Shown here in pieces: positions 23,094-31,526 of a DNA stretch of 64,000 bases; the stretch's first letter is position 1; each line of letters begins with the position of its first letter. Origin of the DNA: Erythrobacter sp. (lineage in GTDB: Bacteria > Pseudomonadota > Alphaproteobacteria > Sphingomonadales > Sphingomonadaceae); contig DAICXZ010000001.1 in NCBI GenBank assembly GCA_027311945.1, positions 1 to 64,000 on the forward strand, in the 5' to 3' direction. A model generated the notes under the pieces. That model was not told the DNA's origin. It saw only the letters and a program-made list of their open reading frames with translations, and ran no database searches. Position numbers and translations under genes: made by a program.

Positions 23094-23304
23094 GAAAACA
23101 AAAGGGTCGGATCAAGTATTTGTTCCACGGCCAAATTTTGGTCACTTACTGTCCATCGACCGGCCGGCGGTCGCTTTGCAGGTTCGCTTTCGGAGGTTGA
23201 ACGCCCGCAATGGGGTCGTCAGCCGACTGGCAGCTTTGCGTCCGCTCGTCACCTCAAGCGGACAGTCTGGAACTGGCCAAAAAATTGATCTTGAAATTGG
23301 CAGC

Positions 23305-23349
23305 TGGCGCACCCGACAGGATTCGAACCTGTGACCTTCGCCTTCGGAG
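23305..23349 (-). tRNA. tRNA-Arg(CCG) 3' fragment, likely att site
   Basis: On the minus strand the sequence gives anticodon loop CTCCGAA (anticodon CCG), 3' anticodon stem GGCGA, variable AGGTC, T arm ACAGG-TTCGAAT-CCTGT, acceptor strand CGGGTGC, G and CCA. The 5' half is absent: the expected TCGCC stem partner is replaced by TTAAT and no D arm or 5' acceptor follows. This is therefore a partial tRNA gene, as left at one end of an element integrated in a tRNA. The fragment's 3' end points left, so the element lies to its right. Confidence 0.72.
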
Positions 23350-23478
23350 AATTAAAACGGGGGCCACGCCACGGCTCCCTATTCTACGTCAATCTACGCC
23401 AATGCACTATATTCATTAGGTTTTTCTCCAAATAGAATACGCCGATGGCACGCTGTTCTAACCGGGAGTTTGCTCCCA

Positions 23479-23509
23479 CCTGCTTCCGTGGTGCTTCCGC
23501 GGAAGCAGG
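23479..23509. promoter_or_regulatory. Palindromes upstream of the integrase
   Basis: TGCTTCCGCGGAAGCA (23492-23507) is a perfect 16-bp palindrome, and TGCTTCCG also occurs as a direct copy at 23481. Together they allow two alternative stems, including CCTGCTTCC (23479) with GGAAGCAGG (23501). It lies 25-55 bp before the integrase start, where integrase or excisionase arm sites or a control hairpin are expected. Confidence 0.5.
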
Positions 23510-23533
23510 CCCAGGCGCCGGAGGTTCGTTACA

Positions 23534-24901
23534 ATGGCTAAGATCAACAAGCGCAATGTGGATGCCGCTGAGGTCCATGAAAAGGACTATTTTCTGTGGG
23601 ACGATGAGCTGCCCGGTTTCGGGCTGAGGGTCTTTGCATCAGGGAAGCGCAGCTACCTCGTCCAGTATCGCGCGCTCGGACGGACACGCCGGTTCACGAT
23701 CGGGCTGCACGGCGTATGGACGCCCGAACTGGCCCGGAAGGAAGCGAAGGTGCTTCTCGGCCGGATCGCGCAAGGCGAGAATCCCGCCGAGGAACGACAG
23801 CTCGATCACAAGTCGATCACGGTCAAGGAGCTGTGCAACCTCTATCTCAAGGATCTGGAGGCCGGCCTGATCCTCGGTAAAGGCGGTCGGCCCAAGCGGC
23901 CGGGAACGATCGTGTCCGACAAGGGACGCATCCTTCGCCATATCGTGCCGTTGATCGGTACGCGCCGGGTGAAGGATTTGACCAAGGCCGACGTCACCAA
24001 GGTTCTGAAAGATGTGATGGCGGGCAAGACCCGGCGGAACGTGAAGACCAAGAATCTGCGCGGTCGCTCGATCGTCAAGGGCGGAGCCGGCACGGCGAAC
24101 CGCACGGTCGGCCTGCTCGGCGGTATCCTGACCTACGCGAAGGATGCGGGGATCATCGACGTCAACCCGGCTGCGGGCGTGAAGAAGCCGAAAGACCAGG
24201 TCCGCACCCGCCGCCTGACCGAAGCCGAATATCGCATCTTCGGCGAGATACTGAACGAAGCTGGCCGAAATCCCAACTACGCCATGACGGTGGAGATCGC
24301 CCGCAACATCGCCCTGACGGGCGCGCGACGCAGCGAGATCATCGGTCTGGAATGGAGCGAGTTCGATGCAGATGGTAGCTGCCTGCGGCTCAATGACAGC
24401 AAGGAAGGCGCGTCGGTTCGCCCGATCGGCCTGCGCGTCGTGGAGAGGCTGGAGAACCTGCGCCCGGATGAAGAGCAGACCTTCGTATTCCCTGGGCTTC
24501 GCAAGCGCGATCAGGCGTTCGGCGGCTTCCCGCGCCAGTGGAAGGCGATCTTCAAGGGGACCGAGCTGGAATGGATGACGCCCCATGTCCTGCGCCACAG
24601 CTTCGCCAGCCTCGGGAACGACCTCGGGTTCACCGAGGCGACCATCTCCGCGATCGTCGGGCACTCGCGCAACAGCGTGACCAGCAAATACATTCACACG
24701 CTCGACACGGCGCTCATCATGGCGGCCGATACGATCTCGGGCTACATTCAGGGCCTGCTGCACGGCATGGCGTTCAAGCACACCTCCTACGCGCTCGATC
24801 GCCAGTCGCGGCAAGCCGCGCTGTCGCGCTTCCTGGGGCTTGACGACGGGGAGAGTGCGGTCGGCGCGAACGATACGGCAGCGGCGCAGATGGCGGCCTG
24901 A
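23534..24901 (+). CDS. Tyrosine-type site-specific integrase
   Basis: The 455-residue protein has an N-terminal arm-binding DUF4102 region (LPGFGLRVFASGKRSYLVQY, TIGLHGVWT), then a core-binding domain (about 85-215), and the catalytic domain. Catalytic residues are visible: Arg in LTGARRSEIIGLEW, Lys in the LNDSKEG strand region, H-LRHSF (PHVLRHSFAS), GHSRNSVTSKYIH with the nucleophile Tyr. It lies about 180 bp from a tRNA-Arg fragment, its likely target, and is followed by the ABC-3C genes in the same direction. It looks intact. Confidence 0.9.
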   Translation: MAKINKRNVDAAEVHEKDYFLWDDELPGFGLRVFASGKRSYLVQYRALGRTRRFTIGLHGVWTPELARKEAKVLLGRIAQGENPAEERQLDHKSITVKELCNLYLKDLEAGLILGKGGRPKRPGTIVSDKGRILRHIVPLIGTRRVKDLTKADVTKVLKDVMAGKTRRNVKTKNLRGRSIVKGGAGTANRTVGLLGGILTYAKDAGIIDVNPAAGVKKPKDQVRTRRLTEAEYRIFGEILNEAGRNPNYAMTVEIARNIALTGARRSEIIGLEWSEFDADGSCLRLNDSKEGASVRPIGLRVVERLENLRPDEEQTFVFPGLRKRDQAFGGFPRQWKAIFKGTELEWMTPHVLRHSFASLGNDLGFTEATISAIVGHSRNSVTSKYIHTLDTALIMAADTISGYIQGLLHGMAFKHTSYALDRQSRQAALSRFLGLDDGESAVGANDTAAAQMAA

Positions 24902-24993
24902 CGCTCGATTATTACAGGCGCTGTGCGAGCGGCGACCCATGGCCGGTCGGGACCATATGCAATTCGAATTGATTGGGCGCTCCGCAAGCGGCT

Positions 24994-25923
24994 ATGGCGG
25001 TGACGGGGGATGTTTTGGATAACACGCAACGCTTTGGATACGGGCTGAAGTTTGAGAATGCCTTCTTGCGGGAGCGGGGTAAGGCGTTTGAAACGCTGTT
25101 CGCCCGTATTATGGCCCATGCCCACCCCGGCGATTTCCAGCCCGTGCGCCCCTACGGCCCGCGCGGCGATCTGAAATGTGATGGCTATCGGGCCAGCGAT
25201 GGCACGGTTTTTCAGTGCTACGCGCCCGACGCCATGAAGGTCGATCCACTCCTCGCAAAGATCGACGAGGACTTTAACGGAGCCGTTCAGCACTGGGCTG
25301 CGAGGATGCAGCGGTGGGAGTTCGTCCACAACGATCAGCGGGGCCTTGCTGCCGAAGCGGTCCAGAAGCTGACGGATTTGGGGACGGCGAACCCGAGCGT
25401 GGCCTTCGCGGTCTGCGGCGAAGCGGAATTGCGCGCCATCGTGATGGGCCTGGCCCTTCACCAGCTCGAAGATCTCTTCGGAGCCGTCCCGTCGGATCGG
25501 GCGCTGGAACGCCTGGACTTCGCAGCCTTGCGGCCGGTTCTGCTTGCCATCCAGCGTCAGGAGCCGGACACGCATCCGCCGCTGGCCGCTCCGTCGGCCG
25601 CCAAGCTCGATCACAATGCGTTGTCGCAGGATGCTGCCGGGCTGCTCCGGCAGGGCCGGCGGCGGGAGCAACTGGTCGAGGCGTTCTTCGCGGCCTGGCC
25701 CGATCCGGATTTTGGAGAAGAGATCGCGCAGGGCTTTCGACTGCGCTATCAGGCGCTCAAGGCTGCCGGTTTGCTGGCGGACGAAATTTTCAGCGAGCTT
25801 CAGGCGTTTGCCGGCGGGATGACCGGCGAACCCGCCCGGCAAGGCGCGGTTCTTGCGGTGCTTTCCTACTTTTTTGAGCGTTGCGACATTTTCGAGGATG
25901 TGATTCGAGTCGACGTGACATGA
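24994..25923 (+). CDS. ABC-3C system effector/CTD component
   Basis: About 309 residues from ATG 24994; TTG 25015, which has GGGGGA upstream and would begin just before NTQRFGYG, is an alternative start. The N-terminal part (RFGYGLKFENAFLRERGKAF, RPYGPRGDLKCDGYRASDG, VFQCYAP) resembles a restriction-endonuclease-like fold, with Asp63 in GDLKCDG and Gln74 where the core motif sits, although the usual Lys is Tyr76. The C-terminal half is the helical CTD of ABC-three-component systems. It overlaps the next gene by four bases. As effector it is predicted to act on nucleic acid. Confidence 0.75.
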   Translation: MAVTGDVLDNTQRFGYGLKFENAFLRERGKAFETLFARIMAHAHPGDFQPVRPYGPRGDLKCDGYRASDGTVFQCYAPDAMKVDPLLAKIDEDFNGAVQHWAARMQRWEFVHNDQRGLAAEAVQKLTDLGTANPSVAFAVCGEAELRAIVMGLALHQLEDLFGAVPSDRALERLDFAALRPVLLAIQRQEPDTHPPLAAPSAAKLDHNALSQDAAGLLRQGRRREQLVEAFFAAWPDPDFGEEIAQGFRLRYQALKAAGLLADEIFSELQAFAGGMTGEPARQGAVLAVLSYFFERCDIFEDVIRVDVT

Positions 25924-26165
25924 TACTGCCGACCAAACATATCCGCCCCGATCGGGCGCTTCTCGCAGTGGGCGCCGACGTGCTCGGCTGCCTGCGCGAG
26001 CCGATGACGGTGTCGCGGCTATGGGACGAGATCAGGTCGGCGCGGGCCGATCGCGCGGTGTCGGCGCCGATCAGCTACGATTGGTTCGTGCTGGCGCTCG
26101 ACCTGCTGTTCATGGTGAAGGCCGTGCAGTTCGATCGCGGCCTGCTCCAGAAGACCGTGTCATGA
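25920..26165 (+). CDS. ABC-3C middle component (MC6-like)
   Basis: The 81-residue protein starts MILPTKHIRPDRALLAVGAD at an ATGA overlap with the effector gene, and its stop overlaps the ATPase start (ATGA). It has the short winged-helix-like layout of ABC-3C middle components: REPMTVSRLWDEIRSAR and APISYDWFVLALDLLFMVKA followed by a hydrophobic end. In the family the middle component links the ATPase with the effector. Size and order match the MC6 group. Confidence 0.75.
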   Translation: MILPTKHIRPDRALLAVGADVLGCLREPMTVSRLWDEIRSARADRAVSAPISYDWFVLALDLLFMVKAVQFDRGLLQKTVS

Positions 26166-27925
26166 TTCACGGCCTGAGCAGCGATCTCCCGACTTTCAAA
26201 AGTCTGACCTTCCGTCCCGGCCTCAATATCCTGCTCGCGGACAAGAGCGCCGGCGCGACCGATCGGCAATCCCGGAACGGCGCGGGCAAGACCAGCCTGG
26301 TCGAGTTGATCCACTTCCTGTTCGGGGCCAATGCCGGGAAGGACAGCATCTTTCGGTCCAGCGCTTTGGTCGACCACACATTCGAGGCGAGAGTCGACAT
26401 CGGCTCCACGCTCGTCGATGTGGCGCGTTCGGGGGCCAAGCCGTCGCGCATCGTGATCCAGGGCGACGCATCGAACTGGCCGATCGCGCCCTCCCTTGAA
26501 GCGAAGACAGGCGATCAGGTCATCAGCAACGAGAACTGGAGGACGGTCCTCGGGGCGCTGATGTTCGGCCTTCACGATCCCGACGGGGACGAAAACATCC
26601 GATACCGGCCCACATTTCGGTCGCTGTTTTCGTATTTCGTGCGCCGGCAGAACAGCGATGGCTTCATGTCGCCGACCCAGCAGTCGTCGAAGCAGCAAGG
26701 ATGGGACCAGCAGGTTGCTATCAGCTTCCTGCTGGGGCTGGACGCTGCCGTCCCGCAGCAATTCCAGGAAGTGCGGACACGCGAGCGTGCGATGGGCGAG
26801 CTGCGGAAGGCGGCGAAGGATGGCGGGCTGGGCCGCTATTTCGGCACCGCTGCCGATCTGCGGACGAGGATGACGGTGGCGGAGGCACGTGCCCGTCGCC
26901 TGCGCGACCAGGTCAGCACGTTCACCGTCGTTCCTGAATATACCGAGATGGAACAGGAAGCCTCGCGGATAACCCGCGAGATTTCCACTCTGAACGATGA
27001 CAACACGGCCGATCGGGAACTGATCCTGCAATTGCAGGCTGCGATCGACAGCGAGGCGCCGCCGGCATCGACCAGCCTCGACCGACTCTATCGCGAAGCG
27101 GGCGTGGTCCTGCCGGGATCGGTCGGAAAGCGGTTCGAGGAAGTGGAGGAGTTCCATCAGGCGATCGTGCAGAACCGCCGCTCGCATCTGACCTCGGAAG
27201 TGCAGGCCGCCGAAGATCGGATCAGCAAACGGGATCGGACTCGCGAGAGTCTCGACCGGCGCCGCCGCGAACTGATGGGCATCCTGCAATCCGGCGGTGC
27301 GCTGGAGCATTACGCGTTGCTTCAGCAGGAGGCTGGACGGGCGGAAGCGGATGCCGAAGGTCTGCGACAGCGGCTGAAAACCGCTGAAGAAATCGAAAGC
27401 ACCAAGGCGGAGCTCGACATCGAGCGCGCTCGGCTGCTGAAGACGCTCCAGGACGATCATCATGAACGCGAGAGCCTGATTGAAGAGGCGATCCTCGTCT
27501 TCGAAGATCTCTCCAATGCGCTCTATGAGAAAGCAGGAAGCCTGACGATCAGCGCGACTACCAACGGCCCCCAAGTCGATGTTCGTATAGACGGGCAACG
27601 AAGCAAGGGCATCACCAATATGCAGATATTCTGCTTCGATCTGATGATGGCTGAACTCGCTACGCGCCGAGGAATTGGCCCTGGGTTTCTCGTTCATGAC
27701 AGCCACCTGTTTGATGGTGTCGATGAACGGCAAGTAGCCAAGGCATTGCAACTCGGCGCGGATCATGCCGCGCGCGTGGGCTTTCAGTACATTGTAACAA
27801 TGAATTCAGATGCGCTGCCAAAGGACGGGTTTCGCGAAGATTTTGACGTTGGCGCACATGTCCTTGACGTCAAGCTGACCGATGCGACGGATACTGGCGG
27901 TCTGTTCGGAGTGCGCTTCAACTGA
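26162..27925 (+). CDS. ABC-3C ATPase (DUF2326, SMC-like)
   Basis: The 587-residue protein starts at ATG 26162 inside the previous stop. Walker A NGAGKTS lies near residues 39-45. A long coiled coil (about 215-460) separates it from the second half of the ATPase, where GFLVHDSHLFDGVDERQ (about 505-520) is the Walker B/D-loop of DUF2326 proteins. The layout is that of SMC/RecN-like ABC ATPases in predicted three-component conflict systems. It probably senses invading DNA and licenses the effector encoded two genes upstream. No truncation is seen. Confidence 0.85.
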   Translation: MIHGLSSDLPTFKSLTFRPGLNILLADKSAGATDRQSRNGAGKTSLVELIHFLFGANAGKDSIFRSSALVDHTFEARVDIGSTLVDVARSGAKPSRIVIQGDASNWPIAPSLEAKTGDQVISNENWRTVLGALMFGLHDPDGDENIRYRPTFRSLFSYFVRRQNSDGFMSPTQQSSKQQGWDQQVAISFLLGLDAAVPQQFQEVRTRERAMGELRKAAKDGGLGRYFGTAADLRTRMTVAEARARRLRDQVSTFTVVPEYTEMEQEASRITREISTLNDDNTADRELILQLQAAIDSEAPPASTSLDRLYREAGVVLPGSVGKRFEEVEEFHQAIVQNRRSHLTSEVQAAEDRISKRDRTRESLDRRRRELMGILQSGGALEHYALLQQEAGRAEADAEGLRQRLKTAEEIESTKAELDIERARLLKTLQDDHHERESLIEEAILVFEDLSNALYEKAGSLTISATTNGPQVDVRIDGQRSKGITNMQIFCFDLMMAELATRRGIGPGFLVHDSHLFDGVDERQVAKALQLGADHAARVGFQYIVTMNSDALPKDGFREDFDVGAHVLDVKLTDATDTGGLFGVRFN

Positions 27926-28019
27926 GCGGTTCCTAGCCGCGCGTGGACAAATTCAGAGCAATTTCTGCTTCGAGCGGCGAGGTTCTGGCGGCGAACGAAG
28001 CAAATGGGATTGGTTGCCG

Positions 28020-28631
28020 TCACCAGAGCGACTGACTCATTCTCGTCGGAGCGGCTTCATCAAATTTCTTGCCGCCTTCGGAGCCCTTCGAAGCATATGC
28101 AAGGACATCGCCCATCGTCGGAACGGCTTTTTCATCTGCATAAGAAGACCGATCCCACAATTTTGACCGCATGATCGCTCGAGCGCACTGCAAGAAGGCC
28201 GCCTCCACTGTCACAATCGTCACCGACTTGGGCAACGCGCTGCCGACCGCGAACGAAGTGAGAAGATTTTCTGCAATGGAGATCCGAGCTCGACCGTTCA
28301 CTCGCAAAATTATGCCAGTAGGCGGTACAAGAAAGAGCAGCGAGACGCGCGGATCGGAGATTATGTTGCGCAAGCTGTCGATCTTGTTGTTTCCGCGACG
28401 ATCCGGAAACATGATTGTGCGATCGTCTGTAACTCGCACGAAGCCAACGGGATCGCCTCGTGCGCTGCAATCCAACCCTTGCGGGCCGTTGGTGGCCAGC
28501 AAAAAGAACGGAGATGCCTCGATCAGCTTGGCATAAGGAGGGATGAGATGATTAAGATCAGACACCTTCGCAGCAGCCGGCACCGGCGCATCATAAACCG
28601 ACTCAAGCTGCTCTATTGTTTCAATGATCAT
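28020..28631 (-). CDS. PPOX-class FMN-binding protein
   Basis: The 203-residue product shows the pyridoxamine-5'-phosphate-oxidase-like split barrel: FFLLATNGPQGLDCSARGDP, IMFPDRRGNNKIDSLRNIIS, and RVSLLFLVPPTGIILRVNGR. This matches the MSMEG_1061-type subfamily of flavin reductases or oxidases. GC content is lower than its neighbours. It is convergent with the ABC-3C ATPase, separated by about 95 bp. The ATG at 28631 overlaps the stop of a short upstream frame (ATGA), which hints at a lost upstream partner. Confidence 0.75.
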   Translation of the reverse strand: MIIETIEQLESVYDAPVPAAAKVSDLNHLIPPYAKLIEASPFFLLATNGPQGLDCSARGDPVGFVRVTDDRTIMFPDRRGNNKIDSLRNIISDPRVSLLFLVPPTGIILRVNGRARISIAENLLTSFAVGSALPKSVTIVTVEAAFLQCARAIMRSKLWDRSSYADEKAVPTMGDVLAYASKGSEGGKKFDEAAPTRMSQSLW

Positions 28632-28841
28632 GCCCTGTCCTCAAGGAAATCGAGCCCTGAGGCAAGCCGAACGTCCGCACTGTCGTCGCTTCCTGAAGGG
28701 CCAGCCACAGCACGTGCCCATGGCGGTCGCTTAGAATTTGTCCACGCCGCCCAGGGAACATCTATGGCTTGCTGATATCGTAGCTGCCTTGGCCGTGCGA
28801 CTGGGCACGAAGCTGCGTTTGGCAGCGGGGTGCAGATGGTA

Positions 28842-29702
28842 TCAGGTACGCGCGCGGACCAGCCATGCTTTGGCTCCCATGCGAACGCCGTTCTGATCGC
28901 AATGACGCTCGAATATATCCACCAGGCTCTGATGAACGGCTGCGCGCACCTCTTCCCCGGCAGGTCGAACGAGATCGCCGATGTGCATTCCGTCAAGGAC
29001 GAAGCGCGCCGCACTCTCGGGATCGCTGCCCGGCCCACCAATGCGCTGGTCGCCCAACCAGGTGTCGATCTCGATGTCGGAGAAGCCGGCGCTTTGGAGA
29101 AGTTCGGCCAGATAATCTTGCTCGCCCAGCGCGAACGGCCCCGGTGCGCGCGGCTGGGGTGGGGGAAGGTCGATGTGTTCCCCGATCGCGCCCATGACGC
29201 TCATTGTCCACGGGTTTTCCGCGGCTGGCGCCCAGACCGCGATATCGAGCCGCCCACCGCCTCGCAGCATAGCGCGCATATTGGCGAAGGCGGCATAGGG
29301 ATCGTGGAAGAACATCGTGCCGAAGCGTGAAAACAGGCGGTCGAACGGCGCGTCCCCGGGCATGAAACTCGCCGCGTCGCCCTGCTCGAAGCGGATATTG
29401 GCGAGCGCGGCCTGCCGTGCCCGGTCGGCGGCAGCGGCAACGAGGTCCGCCGAAATATCGAGGCCAAGGGCAGAACCGGTATCCCCAACCGCTACGCCGA
29501 TCCGCCGCGTCGTCCAACCTCCGCCGCATCCGATATCGACGACCCTTTCGCCGGCAGCATAAGCCGCTTGCGCAAGCAGCGCGTCGCCGACAGGCGCAAT
29601 CATGCTCTCAAACCGGTCGAGCTGGGCGAGCCAGCGGGTGCCCGCCTCGCCCGCCCAATCGTGCGCGGCCAGTCCGTCGGTGTTTTCGCCAGCATGATTC
29701 AT
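28842..29702 (-). CDS. Class I SAM-dependent methyltransferase
   Basis: ATG 29702 follows GGGAGG; a longer frame has no site. The 286-residue protein has motif I VVDIGCGGGWTTRRI (about residue 50), an acidic loop after GSALGLDIS, and motif IV-like region GDAPFDRLFSRFGTMFF, typical of Methyltransf_11/25 enzymes. The substrate is not predictable. It is 31 bp downstream of the TauE gene on the same strand and may be co-transcribed. A role in thiol or sulfur methylation would fit the context but is inference. Confidence 0.78.
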   Translation of the reverse strand: MNHAGENTDGLAAHDWAGEAGTRWLAQLDRFESMIAPVGDALLAQAAYAAGERVVDIGCGGGWTTRRIGVAVGDTGSALGLDISADLVAAAADRARQAALANIRFEQGDAASFMPGDAPFDRLFSRFGTMFFHDPYAAFANMRAMLRGGGRLDIAVWAPAAENPWTMSVMGAIGEHIDLPPPQPRAPGPFALGEQDYLAELLQSAGFSDIEIDTWLGDQRIGGPGSDPESAARFVLDGMHIGDLVRPAGEEVRAAVHQSLVDIFERHCDQNGVRMGAKAWLVRART

Positions 29703-29733
29703 TATGATCCTCCCATCGTCGTCGGGTTCGAAA

Positions 29734-30522
29734 TCACCCCCAGATCGCAGCTGCGCTGCGCCAGAGCATATATGTGGCAACCGCGAAGATCAGCACGGCG
29801 AAGACTGTGTTGAGCGCCCCCTTGTGACGCGAAAGGCGATGTGAAGCGGCAGCGCCGACCAGACCACCGACGATCCCGCCGGCAATGAATACCGCGGCCA
29901 ACATCCAATCGACGAGACCAGAGAAGGCATAGTTGAGCGCCGCCGTCAGGCCAAACGCGGCCACGGCGATCAACGAGGAGCCCACCGCGTTGCGCATTGG
30001 CATTCCGGTCGATGCCATCAAGCCGGGGACGATCAGGAAACCCCCGCCGATGCCAAAGAAGCCTGAAAAGAATCCAGTGGCGCCGCCGTAGCCGAGTACC
30101 TTGGGCGCATTCTCGCGTTGGCATTGGACATCGGCGTTGCCGGGGTTGCCGCGCCCTTTCAGCATCAGCGCGCCGACGAGGATCATCAGGAGCGCGAACA
30201 GGAACAGCAGCTTCTGCCCATCGAACGCCTTGCCCAGCGTCGAGCCGGCATAGGCGCCGACGACGCCGGCGACCGCGAACATGCCTGCGCAGCGCCATTT
30301 GATCGTGCGCTGACGGGCATGGGGTATGATATTGGCGCCGGCGTTGACGGCGACGGCCAGCGCGCTGGTACCGATGGCAACGTGCGGGGCCGGCACGCCC
30401 ACCAGATAGACCATGAGCGGGACGGCGAGGATCGAGCCTCCGCCGCCCACCAGACCCAAGGTGAAGCCGACGAGCGAGCCCGATCCAGCACCGAGCAGAT
30501 ATTGGATGGGCTCGAGCGTCAT
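29734..30522 (-). CDS. TauE/SafE-family sulfite/sulfur-anion exporter
   Basis: The 262-residue protein has about eight membrane segments and the family's glycine-rich repeats: GFTLGLVGGGGSILAVPLMV near the N-terminus and GFFSGFFGIGGGFLIVPGLM in the second half, the two internal halves of TauE/SafE. It probably exports sulfite, thiosulfate or a related anion across the inner membrane. Its start is four bases after the stop of the persulfide-dioxygenase-like gene, so these two are probably one transcript. This fits removal of sulfite made by sulfide oxidation. Confidence 0.85.
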   Translation of the reverse strand: MTLEPIQYLLGAGSGSLVGFTLGLVGGGGSILAVPLMVYLVGVPAPHVAIGTSALAVAVNAGANIIPHARQRTIKWRCAGMFAVAGVVGAYAGSTLGKAFDGQKLLFLFALLMILVGALMLKGRGNPGNADVQCQRENAPKVLGYGGATGFFSGFFGIGGGFLIVPGLMASTGMPMRNAVGSSLIAVAAFGLTAALNYAFSGLVDWMLAAVFIAGGIVGGLVGAAASHRLSRHKGALNTVFAVLIFAVATYMLWRSAAAIWG

Positions 30523-30526
30523 GGCC

Positions 30527-31447
30527 TTACAGCGTATCGACCGGCAGCTTCAGGTAGCGGGTGCCGTTGTCCTCGGGCTCGGGCAAATGGCCGCCGCGCA
30601 TGTTGACCTGAATGGACGGAAGGATCAGGCGCGGCATGTCGAGCGTGGCATCGCGCGCCTCGCGCATGGCGACGAACTGGTCCTCGCTCACTCCGTCACG
30701 GACATGGACATTGCGCGCGCGCTCCTCACCGACCGAGGTTTCCCAGGCATAGGTGTCGCGTCCCGGGGCCTTGTAGTCGTGGCACAGATGCAGGCCCGTC
30801 TGGTCAGGCAGCGAAAGCAAACGGCGGATGGAGCGATAGAGCGTCCGCGCGTCGCCGCCCGGAAAGTCGGCGCGCGCCGTTCCGTAATCCGGCATGAACA
30901 GCGTGTCGCCGATGAAGGCGTCGGCGCCGATCACATAGGCCATGTCGGCGGGGGTGTGGCCGGGGACGTGGAGTGCAATCGCCTCGATTGATCCGACCTT
31001 GAAGCGGTCGCCATCGTCGAACAGGCGGTCGAACTGCGATCCGTCACGGGCAAAGCGCGTGCCCTCGTTGAAGATCTTCCCGAAGACCTCCTGCACCGTC
31101 AGGATGTGGCGGCCGATCGCCAGCGTGCCGCCCAGCTTCTCCTGCAGATAGGGCGCGGCGGACAGATGGTCGGCATGGGCGTGCGTCTCGAGCAGCCATT
31201 CGACCTCCAGGGCTTCGCTTTTGATATAGTCGATCACCTTGTCGGCGGACGCGAACGACGTGCGTCCAGACGCGGGATCGAAGTCGAGCACGCTGTCGAC
31301 GATCGCGGCTTTGCCGGTCGCGGGGTCGGAGACGACGTGGGTAACGGTGAACGTGTCTTCGTCGAAGAAGCTGCGGATGACCGCGCGCCGCGCATTGCTC
31401 GCGGTCTCGACGATCCGGGTGGCTTCACGGATTTGCGGGTCCGTCAT
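30527..31447 (-). CDS. MBL-fold persulfide dioxygenase-like hydrolase
   Basis: The 306-residue protein carries the metallo-beta-lactamase signature THAHADHLSAAPYLQ (HxHxDH), HVPGHTPADMAYV and GDTLFMPDYGTARADFPGGD, then HLCHDYKA. These match the ETHE1/Blh group, mononuclear iron enzymes that oxidise glutathione persulfide to sulfite. No rhodanese domain is fused. It is upstream of the TauE gene, and a peroxiredoxin gene lies further upstream on the same strand. The probable role is persulfide detoxification. Confidence 0.85.
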   Translation of the reverse strand: MTDPQIREATRIVETASNARRAVIRSFFDEDTFTVTHVVSDPATGKAAIVDSVLDFDPASGRTSFASADKVIDYIKSEALEVEWLLETHAHADHLSAAPYLQEKLGGTLAIGRHILTVQEVFGKIFNEGTRFARDGSQFDRLFDDGDRFKVGSIEAIALHVPGHTPADMAYVIGADAFIGDTLFMPDYGTARADFPGGDARTLYRSIRRLLSLPDQTGLHLCHDYKAPGRDTYAWETSVGEERARNVHVRDGVSEDQFVAMREARDATLDMPRLILPSIQVNMRGGHLPEPEDNGTRYLKLPVDTL

Positions 31448-31526
31448 GGTCTTATCCTTTCCTTGCCCATGGGCCTGGCGGGTGTCGGCTTCGCGAAGGG
31501 GGATCCGCGAAGCCGGCCCGACCGGC

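Larger units (their letters stand above)
23094..23533. other. Junction region between prophage side and integrase
   Basis: No gene is supported in this stretch. It carries a tRNA 3' fragment (23305-23349) and palindromes just before the integrase gene (23479-23509). The sequence left of the fragment shows only short repeats with no coding signal. A second element seems to begin here. Confidence 0.5.

Noticed and set aside
23305-23380. Complete tRNA gene at this site
   Set aside because: Only the 3' half is present; the 5' acceptor strand, D arm and 5' anticodon stem do not match.
26075-27766. 563-aa minus-strand frame opposite the ABC-3C ATPase
   Set aside because: Shadow of the ATPase gene; the plus strand carries Walker motifs and coupled starts.
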